64,000 nt of DNA from Cacajao melanocephalus (Eukaryota > Chordata > Mammalia > Primates > Pitheciidae): positions 1 to 64,000 of the forward strand of contig CAUYLG010021615.1 of assembly GCA_963573385.1 (NCBI GenBank). Reading direction: 5' to 3'. Position 1 is the stretch's first letter; each line of letters begins with the position of its first letter. The position numbers and the translations under genes are program-made. A model generated the notes under the pieces. That model saw only the letters and a list, made by a program, of their open reading frames with translations. It did not search any database and was not told the origin of the DNA. This document shows positions 13,841 through 24,876 of this stretch, piece by piece.

Positions 13841-14073
13841 AGCGACCAGGGGAGCAGGAGGTGTGGCTGGCCACTCCGAGCCCCAGCCCAGGGCCCCTGC
13901 CACAGTGCTAGTGGGCCACCCTTGCTCATCATGCAGCACGGCATCCATCCGCTCAGCACCCTACACAACACCTGAGGCGGGGGGCCCACCACAGAACCCC
14001 TCACCAAGAAGGTCCTCACCATGGAGAAACTGAGGCACTGGAGGCAGGGCGGCTCTGCAGTCACGCTGGGTCA

Positions 14074-14189
14074 TGTGCTCCAGTCAGCCAAGCTGCAGTG
14101 GCCGCCAAGCGTGCCCAGGGTCTGGCCTGTTGGCCACGGTGTTGACCTCATGGCTTGAAATGGGTCTTCCCTGCCCAGGCAGTTTCCAG
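14074..14189 (-). repeat. Right arm of a 116-bp inverted repeat
   Basis: Reverse complement of 12949-13064 at 98% identity. See the left arm and the finding. The boundaries are sharp: identity stops at tgtgctcc (14074) and at tttccag (14189). Confidence 0.95.
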
Positions 14190-14394
14190 CCCACCATTGC
14201 CTATCACTGCCTCAGCCCTGGTGGGTGGGGAGTGGCTGGGAGACCCTGCCCCTCACACCCTGGGCTGCGGGCATTCATCAAACGCCCAACACAAGTTCCA
14301 GGGCCTCTGCTCCAGATTAGGCCACAACCCACCTAGGCACACAAAGGGTACCCACACCCCAGAGGCAAAGAGACATACGCCTATGTGCCCCAGG

Positions 14395-14790
14395 CACACA
14401 TGATCACGCGCACAGACACACGTGCAGACGCATACCAAGTTACACACATGCACACACACACACCGACGGGGAGAACCCCAGGACACAGAGGCAGGCAGGT
14501 GGGCCTAGCCTCCCCACTCAACACATGGGCATGTGGGTGCGGGAGTGGGTCTTGCGAAAGGGGCCCCAGCATGTGCCACCCGTGGAGACCACAGCAGGGA
14601 TGCCGCGTGCATGCATGTGTGGCCGTGGGCGTGCAGGCGAGGGCGAGGACACAGATATGCACCCTCAGAGTCCGTGTGTGCACCCAGTGTTTGTGCATGT
14701 GCACACGGGAGCGGTGCTGGCATGCATGTGCACCAGCGGTGTGCAAGTGTGCAGTCCGTGCAGGCACGTGCACGTGCAAGGAAACGTGTG
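14395..14790. repeat. Alternating purine-pyrimidine (CA/TG-rich) degenerate repeat
   Basis: Two dense clusters, 14395-14465 (acacacgtgcagacgcata..., cacatgcacacacacac) and 14600-14790 (gcgtgcatgcatgtgtgg, gtgcatgtgcacac, gcacgtgcacgtgcaag). Most dinucleotide steps are CA, TG, GC or CG. There is no fixed unit, but the overall alternation is strong. Confidence 0.75.
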
Positions 14791-15049
14791 TGCAGCCTGC
14801 GGCACCGTGGACATCAGCAGGGCAGCCTGGGTGGGCACCTGGGGAGCACCCTCCAGGCAGGGCATGCCCAACTCACATGGAGCCCACCCTCCCTTGCCCC
14901 CACTGCGGGACCTCACACTCGGTGGCGGGGAGGAGTCGCACAAGGACTGCCAGGGACGGGCTGCCGATTGCCCCACCGCCCCTGACTCCCCCAGCCAAGC
15001 CTGTCAATGTCTCTCGGGCTGCGGATGGCGGGGCATAGCTGCCTCCTCT

Positions 15050-15992
15050 CACCGCTCGCCCTGGTGGAAGCGCTGGGGCAACCCTGTCCCCCACGCCCTC
15101 TACTGCCGCCAACGCCCCCATTCATCCCACTGCGGCCTGACCTCAGAGACACAGGAGGTTCTGAGCCCAGTCCGCGAGGCAGGGGCGGAGGCGGCCCGAC
15201 ACCCCCACCCACCCTCGGTACCCACGTTTCTGCAAAAACCCGATCGTTAACCCCTTCGTGGCCGGGGCGCTCCGAGGCTGGACCCCGCCCTTCCAGCCCG
15301 CGGCCCCCACCCGGGACCTGGCGCCGCGTCGGGGACCCCCGGACCGCCACCTCCGGCCCCGCCGTCGCCGTCAACTTTCCCGGGAAGCAGCAACTTTTCC
15401 AGCTGCCTCCGGCTCCGCCCTCCCGGGGCCGGGGCGCCCGCGGCCCCAGCCTGGCGCGGCACTGCGGTGGCCCTCCCGGCCGCCCGGCGACGCTTCCCCG
15501 GCCTCGGCAGCCCGGGACGGGCCCTGCGGCTCCGGGGAGGGGGTGAGCCGCCCCCTTCCGCGCCCCCCGGCCGGCCGGGCTCGGGCGCCGCGCGGACACT
15601 CACCTCCGGCGGACGCCCTCTTCATCGTAGGGGTCGGGCGGGGCGCGTCGGGGACCGAAAGTCGCTTCGGGGCGGGCGCCCGTCTCCCCGCGGCCGGGTC
15701 CGCATCCAGGCGCCGCCGCTTCGGCCCGGCCCCGGCCCGGCCGCGGGACGAGGCTCGGCGCGCTCCGCTCCGCCCGGCTCGGGCTGGGCTCGGGCCACGG
15801 GCGCGCAGGGCGCGCGGGGCGAGGGCGGCGGCGGCGCGGACTGGCGGGGCGCTCGCGGCGCGGGCCGGGAGGATGAATGTTTTATGGGATCAGGTGGTTT
15901 GACGCGCGAGGAATCCGCCCGGTCCCTCAGCCGGCCGGGGCGGGGCGGGGGCGGGCCGGGGCGGGGCCTCGCGGCGGGCGGGGCGCTCACCT

Positions 15993-16032
<40 letters not shown>

Positions 16033-16250
16033 TGAGGGGCGCGGGCCGGGGTGGGGGCGTGGGCGGCGCGGCAGACCGGGGCGTGCAGGCCGGGCCGCAG
16101 GAGGCGCTCAGCCCCACGGTGCTCCGGCGCCGCGCGGCCCCAGACAAAGGCGGCGCATTCCTGAAGAGGCGGCGGCCCCTGCAGGCGGCTGTGGGTTTGG
16201 CGGCCCGGGCCGGAGCGGGCCGGGGTGTGGCGCCTAGGTTGGCCCGGTCC
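15050..16250. promoter_or_regulatory. CpG island, inferred divergent DGCR5 promoter
   Basis: About 1.2 kb of very GC-rich DNA with abundant CpG, not depleted as in the flanks, and many GC boxes (ggggcgggg at 15935-15965). On the minus strand a CATAAAA box (15880-15886) precedes a consensus donor (GAG|GTGAGT, exon end at 15604). A second donor, CAG|GTGAGC, has its exon end at 15991. On the + strand a lone cag|gtggtt at 15891-15898 is weaker. This supports leftward transcription and is the main physical basis for placing DGCR5 here. Confidence 0.7.
15993..16032. repeat. (GGGCGC)6.7 hexanucleotide repeat
   Basis: A pure hexanucleotide array in the CpG island, abutting the minus-strand donor motif at 15985-15993. 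Hexamer arrays of this type are length-variable and hard to sequence. Confidence 0.9.
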
Positions 16251-18088
16251 CCAAACAGGCAAGGGCTTTGTCCCCAGGCCTGGGGAGGGCTTCTGCCTGA
16301 TCCAGTCCCTTCCTGGCCTCACGAAACCCATCAGTCCCCCGCCCCCTGCACAGAAGCTCCTTCCTGGAGCACGATCGCCCCCATTTTTCAGTGAGAAACA
16401 GGCTCAAGGCTTAAGAGAGTACTGGGGGGCCCTCCTCGGCCTTCGTGGCCCTCTCTGCACCATCGCAGGGAGGGGACCCAGGCCTGATGTTACCCATAAC
16501 CCTGCAGGGGTCCCCCACCTCTTCCCACCTGCGGTATGGGGGCTCCAAACCCAGAAGACGCTCCCTGAGGCCACCTGCTTAGTATCCCACCACCCCCCAC
16601 CAAGCCAGCCCCTGCCGGGCGGCCATGGGGCCAGAGAACCCAGTGACCCCCCCCCCCGCACACACACAGGGGTGCAGGTGTCCCTTCTCTGTCTCCTGCT
16701 CGGGGCACCCACCGGGCCTCACTGATGAGATCCTAAGGGCATCCCGAGGTCTTCAGTTAACTGTCGGGCTGCCCCTGCACCTGGAGGAACACCAGGAGTC
16801 AGCTCAGCCGGGCTGGGTCCTCCCCAAGCCTACCCTACCTGAGAGGAACATGCAGATGAGGGTCTTGCAGGCCAACCTGGCGTCAGTCTGTAGGACCCTG
16901 ACTCAAGGACAGAGTGGGCCAGCGTGAGGCCTTGGTGACCCCCCTCAGAGCCCAGGTCCATGGATATGAAGCAGTGAGCCCTGGTGACTGGCAGCCCTGT
17001 GCTCTCTGCGTGCCCCTGGCTGTGGAGGTAGCCCTGAGGGAAATGAGCTGGGCCCAGAGCTGCTGGCCTGCCTGCCTTGTCCAGAGGAAGTGAGGACCTC
17101 CCAGAGCCCCAGTGCTCCCATCTCAGCCCAGTGGCAGGCAGCTTCTCAGGGTGGAGCCATGCTGGGCGGCACTCTGCCCGGTGTGGAGGCTGCACTGCCC
17201 ACACGCCTCTGGCTGCCGCTCTGTGGCCCTCATCACACCTTGACCTGCTTTATCCCTGTCACCCTTGTCCCAGCCGAGGCTTTCCAGGGCATTGTGGAGT
17301 GCATGCCATTCCCAGCCACACAGAAGGTGAGGTGGGGGGCCCAGACACCCCCAGCCACTCTGCCCCTTGGCCTCCTGAAGGGGTGGGCTGTGCACACACT
17401 GCCACCTCTCCAGGGGGTGCTGGCTGCCGAGTGCCACCGGCTCAGCCCCTGCGGTGGCTCAGCAGGTCCTCCCACAAACACATCAAGACGTCGTCATCAT
17501 TGCACAGATGGGAAACCTCAGGTGAAGCTCACAGAGCCAGTGGGAGGCTGAGACCTGACCCCCTAACAAGGTCCCTCCAAGGTCCCTGCACACAGCACCC
17601 CCCAGAATAGGAACTGAGCTCTCACCACAGGGATGTATCAGACCCTCAGACCAGTCACGTGGCACTGGCCATCAGTCTGAGGACAGCGCTGGGGTGGACC
17701 AGCCTCCACTCAGGCTGCTCTGTGCTTGCAGAGAGGCCTTGAGAGGACACTTCTGTGCTTACTGCACAGACATCGCTTCAATTATCAGTGACCCAGAGTG
17801 GCCCACCACAGCTGAAGATTGTGGCCACACCCCTCTCTCATAGGTTTAAAGCCCCTCCCACCCCTCTTGCAGCAGCTGAAGTGACCATTCAGGGTCATGG
17901 GATGGGCATGGGAGGAAATGGGGAGCCAGGGCTGCCTTGGAGGCTTCTGGCACCAGAACCCTCTCCAGTCACCAAGCTTGGCTGTTCCAGGTCGCTCTGG
18001 GCTGGGACTTGGGCCTCTACCTTCTCACAGGTCTGTGCCATGGGAGCAGGGCTGGGGGCAGGGCTGGTTTATTGTGTCCGACACCTCG

Positions 18089-18109
18089 GTCAGCACCTTG
18101 GCCAGCGCC
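18089..18109 (+). promoter_or_regulatory. RE1/NRSE (REST binding site)
   Basis: The 21 bases gtcagcacct tggccagcgc c match the 17-base RE1 consensus NTYAGMRCCNNRGMSAG at every position, and the next four (cgcc) also fit the extended NRSE. Against the canonical 21-mer only positions 1 and 14 differ, and both are permitted variants. The site lies about 2 kb upstream of the inferred DGCR5 promoter. REST recruits CoREST and HDAC complexes to silence neuronal genes outside neurons. Human DGCR5 has been reported as a REST target, so this is its likely element. Confidence 0.8.
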
Positions 18110-19564
18110 CTCCCCTCTGGAAGCTCGGCCAGGTGCTGGGCTGGGATGGCTAGGTGCCGGCCAGCGCTGATAGGGAGTTATGGGGGTGCAGAGGCAGAGT
18201 TGAGCAGGGCTAGGCAGCTGGTCGGTCTGCTGCCAGCAAGGCACGGCCCGCTTCTCAGGCTGGGCACGGGGGAGGGTTTGGTAAGGCACATTTTTCAGGG
18301 TGTAGCCAGGTGCGGGGCAGCATGGGGAGTGGTGCACTCTCTGGGCAGGTGACTGTGGAGCCATCACCCCCTCAGGGCCCAACGGGCAAGGGAGGAGGGC
18401 AGCTGATGGCTGGTGAGGGGCCAGTGGGGAGGGCTTGACAGGGGCTGAAGCCCCTGGCCAAGGGGCACAGCCAGTTCTATGGAGTGGCCTCGTGGGAGGA
18501 GCCAGGGACCCGGTGGGCAAAGCCTGGCTGTCTGCTTCCCAGAGTCTACACCAACCAGTTCCTAGGAAGCCCCAGCAGGGGTGCTGGGAGGACAGGCCAT
18601 CTGTGCCCAGCTGATCCGAGCTCCCAGGCTTTCTGGACATGTGGCCCTGGGGATCAGGAGTGAGCTGGAGCCTGCAGACAGCTGTGCCCTCAGGGCCGGG
18701 CAGACCTGTCACACCCTGCCTGGGCTGGGCCAGCAGGGCCACACAGGCATCTGCCTGAATCCTTCCCCACCCCACACCCACTGTGTAGGGCACATCCTTT
18801 GCTAGTTTGCCCAGCCCACCCACCCCCTCCAGTGAGGCCAGGGGCTGCCTTACCTCCCACCCCCACCCCTAACCTGGGCTCAGCCTCCACCACCAGTGTG
18901 CCAGTCATAAGGGCCCTGCCCACTGTGTGACCTTGGCCCAGCCCCTTGGCCACTCTGAGCTTGGTACAGCATGTGCTAATGCCTAAGGCAGATGCTAATG
19001 CCTCTGGGCGTGGTCAGCTGGTCACCATCCCTCCTTTGTTCACAACTCCTGTACCCTGAGAAGATCATGCAGGGTTTTCACTCGAAACTCCAGGCCTGCC
19101 CATAGAAGGCAGCTTGAGGTGAGGGGACCTTTTGAGGTGGCCGGTCCTGGGCCGGCAGGGATACCGTTCAGCCTCCTTGGAAGGTCACTGCTTCCTGGGG
19201 CTTGGGGAGGGTCATCTTCTGCCTGGAGAGACAGGCATGCCATGGCTTTGCTTGGCATGCCTGTGTGGTCCCCATGGACATCCAGGGCCTTAGTGCCTTC
19301 TGGGGAGGGATGGGGCAGAAGGAAGCTGGGTCTTTGCTTCACACATTCCGGGCCACTCTGGGCCAGCACAAGGAGAGACCAGGAAGAAAGCTCGAAGGTC
19401 ATGCGGCAAGCTCATGCCTGCCGCCCAAGCGTGCCAATGTGACCGACCCTTCCCTGCACTCTGAGTGGGCGGCTGGGGATGTGGTCCTGGTGCCAGGGAG
19501 CTGGGGGGCGCCGGCCTGCCATCTGCTCTCACCACGGAGGGCGGCTGCATGCCCAAGGCCCGAG

Positions 19565-19670
19565 ACGACTCTGTGCCAGGCCTGCTGAGTGAGTCACCCC
19601 ATTCAGTCCTGCAGTGTAGACACTACTACCACCACCCATTTTCCAGACAGGAGAAGGAGGTCTGGGGAGC
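19565..19670 (-). mobile_element. MIR SINE fragment, reverse orientation
   Basis: 'ctctgtgccaggcctgctgagtgagtcaccccattcagtcctgcagtgtagacactactaccaccacccattttccagacaggag' is the complement of MIR sequence ending in its core. Confidence 0.65.
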
Positions 19671-21059
19671 CCAGGGGGACCCACATATTGGCAGCCCCTT
19701 TAGCCCTCTCTTTGCCCACAGCCTCTGCTTCCTCCAGAAACATCTCACCATCCCCCACCCCTGGGGCTGCAGAGGGTGTCCTGGCCTTCCCCCATCAGCT
19801 CTGCACCCCGAGGACTCCCATCCCTAGGAATCCCTGTGCCCAACTTTGGTGCATATTAAGCCATAATTAATCTGCTTCCTCATCTCTTATTCATCAAAGC
19901 CACACGCAGCAGCAAGGGGGGCTGGCGCAATGAAGGGACCGACAGCCCAAACCCTGGCAGCGGCCCCAAGAATCCCACTGTGCCTGCCCATGTCCAAATG
20001 CCTCTGACCTCTGCACTAGCAAGGGCCTCCTCCCACAGAATGGCATCCTGGATTGTGCAGCACTGGGCACGCCCCCTGATGGGCTCTGTGCACCTCCTAC
20101 TTCTCAGAGAGTGCTGGGGGCTATCAATGGGGCGTGTGCATTGCATAGTGATGGCCCTTACCTCTGCCTCCCCCACCCCTGGACTGGATCCCTGGTGGCC
20201 CGTCTCCAGGATGGGAGGCTGAAAGGAGATGAAAGGAGACTCGGCCAAGTGGGACACCCAGAGCTGGCACCTGGACCCCTGGTCCACCACTCCTCCTGGT
20301 GCCCAGAGGAAGGGGTAAGCCCCCAGGGCTCCTGGACCTTGAGATGAGCTTGGGCCACTTGTGTTTGCCAGCAGGTGGGCTCAGGGTCTTCTCTCAGTGG
20401 GCACAACCGAGTTGGTGGCCTCTCTCTGGGGAGGCCGGCTGGGTGGGGCTGGGGAGGAGTAGGAGGCTTCTGGTCCCTGAAGGCCCAAATCTGGTGCAGG
20501 GGCAGAGCTCCGGAAGGCGGGGGTCGCTGGGCTGTGCCCAAGCATCGGCTGTGGCTTCACGCCCCTCCCCCGCCCCTGCAGGGAGTGCGGATCCTTCTAG
20601 AGCCACCCACCTGGCAGTGACAGCTAAATTGGGAGCCGCTGTTCACACCAGGAACCCAGCGGGCAGTCAAAACCGGGTCGGGGGGGAGGGGCACCCGCTG
20701 AACGCACCCACGGGCTCCCAGTGGGGCAGGGAAGGCAGGGGAGCCATGGCGGTAGCTGCCAGCAGGAGAGGACGGGAGTGGAAGGCAGGGTGGACCGCGA
20801 GACCCATCTTGGGGCCACAGCGAGATTGCCCCTGGGATGCCTCAGCTGGTTGGTGCCCAGTCTTGCTCTTGCAGGAGCTCCCTGCGCCCCTGGGCACCCC
20901 ACTGTGGGCCACCACTATCCACGCCGCATGGAAGTTTGTTCCGTTTCCCAGATGGAGAGGCTGAGGGCTTGCCACGGGGTGCCCTGCCAAGGACGCAGAA
21001 GGGCCAGCCTGACTCTGAGCTCCGTGGTCCCACCCTCCACAGCCTCCCTCGCCGCCTTC

Positions 21060-21235
21060 ATCTGCTCACTTCCTCAGTCATTTACCACTCAGCAAACACT
21101 CTGGGAGGTAGGCTGTAACACCCCATGTACCTCTGCTGGACGCCCTTCCACATATCCCCACTGGGTACAGGTGGGGAAACAGATTGCCAGGGAGGCAGGC
21201 CTTGGCCTGAGTCCCACAGCCAGTGATTCCAGGAC
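21060..21235 (-). mobile_element. MIR SINE fragment, reverse orientation
   Basis: Contains 'aaacactctgggaggtaggctgtaac...ggtggggaaacagattgccagg...cctgagtcccacagccagtgattcc', the reversed MIR pattern with substantial decay. Confidence 0.5.
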
Positions 21236-22505
21236 AAAGGGCATATCTATGCCGTGTGGTCACTTGAAGCCCACAGGGATAACTGGGAAGACCCCACCTG
21301 GCACTTACCTGGCACCCCACATTCTGCCAGGGTGACTCAGACCAAGACCTTGGGGCTCTGCCCCCAGCCAGTGACTGTGCCTCTGAGAGCCATGGGACAC
21401 GGGGCTGTGCAGGGTGGGGCCAGCAAAGCGGGTACCCCTGCCCAAGCTGGTCCTGATGGGGCCTTTCCTGACCCCTTCCCAGGCTCTCGGGTGCAGAGCA
21501 GGGCGGGACCAGCCCTGGCCTTGCAGTGGGATGGGGCCTCTGTGGACAGTCCCTGAGTTTTCTCCTGTGTCCAACAGGCCTTGTCACCTGCAAGGGAGGT
21601 GGAGGGGCACATGGGCGTTGCCCAGCGTGAGGAGGGGGCTCTGAGGAGGCTGCAGCAGCCGGCGGGCCTCTGAGACTCGGGTATTTTTAGCCAGGATTCC
21701 TGCTGACGGTCCAGGCTGGCCGGGGTTTGCTGCCAGCCTCGGAGGCGCTTCTCTTAGCCTGCGTCAGGACATCTGGGGCCTGTCGCCCCCACCCACCCTC
21801 TGCTCAATACCCCCGCCCTACTGCCCATCCAGCCAGGCGAGGGGCTCCCAGGAGGCCGGCCATGGTGGGAGCCGAGTCCGATGCCCTGGGGGTGCAGCTG
21901 AGAACAGGCCACATGGATTGCTGGGGGCTGCCTGAGTCCTGGGTCTCTGGCTCCCAGCCACCACTCTTAGCCAGCCCGTCTAAGGGGCAGGTTTCTGGAG
22001 GCTCTGGTCCACGCCTAGGCTTGGGGTTCTGAGCTGAGCATTTTCAGTCCACTGCCTGCTGGAACAGATGGCTTAGCGGAGTGGCCACAGCTTGGCTCCC
22101 TCCTGGACACTCCTGCCTGTCCTGTGCCGCCTATGTGCTCCGGTCTTCAGGCCTCTCTGGCTGGCTCTGCCAAGGTGCATGTGTGCAGGGCCTGTGGGAA
22201 CTTGTGGCTCAGCCAGGACCACCTCCCTTCCCATGGGCAAGTGAGGACATCCAGAAAGAGGGTCCTCTGCCTTGGCCACTCCCTTAGGACACCGCTTCAC
22301 CCCAAGGCCTCACATGGAAACAGAGTCCAGCACTCAGTGTCACACCTGCGCACTCCACCAGCAGGACTGGCCAAGTCCCAAGGAGCCAGGCCCCGGGGCA
22401 CAGGCCAATGAGATGGAACCCAGATGAAAGCCCAGTGCTGGGACCCACGGCCCATTCTCTGGCCTGGCCGATGCCTGACTGCTTGTTCCTTGAATGAATC
22501 AGGAG

Positions 22506-23250
22506 GCCCGTCTGGAGCAATTCTGAAATTCACATGAAAGAATCGGTGTACGGAGACAGACGGGCCATTTCACATCCTGAAACGCCCTATATTCTAAGAC
22601 CATGATAATTAACACAGATCCTGGACAGTCGTGTGATAGGAAAGAGTCCAGAAAGAGGCTCAAATGCAAATTAGAGAAGAAGCAGGTCAAATCCAAGAAG
22701 AGAGATGGAATATTCAACAAATAATCCCACATATACAATCGAAGAGAGATGGAATATTCAACAAATAGTCCCACATATACAATCAACACTTGGCCTTGAG
22801 ACAGCGGAATTGACATATGGAGGAAACATTTGGATTCCTACTTCACTCCTTGACACTAAAACAAGTTCCAAGTGGAACTAAGATTTCAAAAGTAAAGATG
22901 AAACCATAAAACTCCTAGAAGAAAGCATGGAATGCAAAAAAAATCTATAATCTTGAGTCATTCTAAGAATTATACAAAACCCAGAAGCCATGAAACAAAA
23001 GATGGGTATATTCAACCTCAGGAAAATAAAAGGCAGATGCACGGAGAGAAGAAACCACCATAAAATGACAACCAACAAAAATACCGGCAACTCATTTCAC
23101 AAAGGGCCATTTTTGGTTCTCAATACAAATCAGTAAGAAAAAGAGCAGCAGCCCAGGAGAGAAATGGGCAAAGACATGAAAGGAACCCGTCACACCCTGT
23201 GACCTTCACTCAGAATGAGAAACGTGCAGACCTAAGCTACGGTGAGATGC
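22506..23250 (+). mobile_element. Decayed L1 fragment (ORF2 3' part), sense
   Basis: A-rich strand with L1 ORF2 3'-region wording: 'attctgaaattcacatgaaa', 'aaaactcctagaagaaagcatgg', 'gagaaatgggcaaagacatgaa'. It is riddled with stops and small deletions and is non-coding. It contains a 44-bp tandem duplication (22697-22784). Confidence 0.75.
22697..22784. repeat. 44-bp tandem duplication inside the L1 fragment
   Basis: 22697-22740 and 22741-22784 are head-to-tail copies (gaagagagatggaatattca...) differing at one base (aaataatccc against aaatagtccc). Confidence 0.95.
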
Positions 23251-23525
23251 CGCCCCTCACACACAGGGATGGCAGCCGTCAGCGGGGTGGGGATTCCCCA
23301 TGGGGGCTGCTTCGGGGCTCCTGCAGGTCTGGCTGTTGGAGAGCAGGGAAGCCTGCAGGTCTGGTGGGGCTGGAGTGAAGCACTCACAGATACGTCCAGT
23401 GGGGGTGAGGAAGGGGACCACCTTCAGGTACAGCTCGGGGGTATCAGGCCGCTGGAGACGGGACGGAAGGAGAAGATACCCATTCAAAACCGGAAATATA
23501 TATATATATTTTTAAAAATAAAACA

Positions 23526-23831
23526 GGCTGGGTGTAGTGACTTGCACCTGTGATCCCAGCGTTTTGGGAGGCAGAGTGGGGAGAATCCCTTGAGGCCAGA
23601 AGTTCGGGACTAGCCTAGGGAACATAGTGAGCCTCAGTCTCTACCGAAATAAAAATAAAAATTATCTGGGTGCTGTGGTGCACGCCTGTAGTCTCAGCTA
23701 CCTGGGAGGCTGGGGTGGGAGGATCACGTTAGCCCAGGAGTCAAGGCTGCAGTGAGCCATGGTTGTGCCACTGCACTTCAGCCTGGGCAACAGAGCAAGA
23801 CCCTCTAGAAAACTAATAAAATAATAAAGTA
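23526..23831 (+). mobile_element. Alu (AluJ-type)
   Basis: Complete two-arm Alu with strong decay, flanked by the 10-bp duplication aaaataaaac at 23515-23524 and 23833-23842. Confidence 0.9.
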
Positions 23832-24109
23832 GAAAATAAAACAAAAAACGGTGGACATCCGTCCTCTCCTCGCCACCACTGACATGGCCGTGGGCCAAGC
23901 TCTCATGGCCGTCCCATTGCAAGTCTCCAAGCGCTCCTGACGCCTGCTCACCCTTCTTGTCTTCGTTAGCGCCCCGTTAGCACAGACCTGCTTAACTTGT
24001 CTCCTGTCTTGACGCCACAAAGGCCCTGCTCGGCCCCAGCCCCTCGCCCTAGGCCTCCACTGTCAGGCGTGGTCCTGGCGGTCCTGGGGACTCCAGTTGT
24101 CCCCCCACC

Positions 24110-24235
24110 ATCACAGGCCACCAGCAAGTCCCAGGCCTCCCACAGGAATGGCGCTGGGCAGTCCCTTTACCTTCCCAGACTCAGTTTCCCTGATGGTGAA
24201 ATGGGGTGAGATCTGCTTCCCAGTAGGAAGAATCC
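24110..24235 (+). mobile_element. MIR SINE fragment
   Basis: 'gctgggcagtccctttaccttcccagactcagtttccctgatggtgaaatggggtgagat' is the MIR core in sense orientation. Confidence 0.7.
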
Positions 24236-24699
24236 AAGGGAATGGAGAGCGTGGGAGGAAGAGGACTTGAGGAAAGGAGCGTCCCTGGGGGTCCCAGAGC
24301 AGCCTAGGGGCTGACAGGACTGAGTTTGCAGGGTCTGGGGACATGCACTGGGGAGGTGCTGAGATGCCAGTTGCCTGGAGAAGTGAGGAGTGATCCAGAT
24401 GGCTGCCTGGAGGAGGGGGGCCGATCGCTGGTCCCTGAGTGCCAAGGTGGGCTGTCAATGTCTGCAGGAACACAGCCACCCTGCTGCCTCCCAGGATGGG
24501 TGCCGGATAGGCCTGAGCTCCAGGATCACATGCGGCGAGAGCCACTGTCACCAAAGAAGAGCAAGCGTGCCTCCCCTGCTAGCAATCCGTCCAGTCCAGC
24601 CCCTGCCCAGCTATCTGGGGAAAAGGCCACCTTTTCCGTGGGGGCTGAGCTGGGAGCAGGAAGAGATGGAGGGGGTGGAAATAGAGGGAGTGAGAGCTG

Positions 24700-24876
24700 A
24701 AACGTGAGAGGTGTGGGGGAGAGGAAGGGGTGTGAGAGGGGGTGAGAAGTGGGAGGTGAGAGCTGCAGGTAAGAGGTGGGGGTGAGAGGTGGGGGTGAGA
24801 GGTGGGGGTGGGAAGTCATGGCAATAGTTTGTGGGGTGAGAAGCGGAGGGTGAGAATTGGGGTGAGAGTTGGGGTG
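24700..24876. repeat. G-rich minisatellite, ~13-bp unit (GTGAGAGGTGGGG)n
   Basis: About a dozen imperfect tandem copies. The best are at 24774-24815 (gaggtgggggtgagaggtgggggtgagaggtgggggtg). Period is 12-14 bp. Confidence 0.8.

Larger units (their letters stand above)
16251..22505. other. Intergenic, upstream of the DGCR5 island; holds the RE1 and MIR pieces
   Basis: GC-rich unique sequence with chance ORFs only. Notable items are the RE1 at 18089-18109 and a C homopolymer of about 11 at 16646-16657. Reversed MIR remnants lie at 17490-17560, 19565-19670 and 21060-21235, and a small homeodomain-like AT pocket at 19848-19895 (cataattaatctg). Confidence 0.5.

Noticed and set aside
15258..15902. 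Long open frames in the CpG island on both strands
   Set aside because: They result from extreme GC content and encode only A/G/P/R-rich low-complexity sequence overlapping in several frames.
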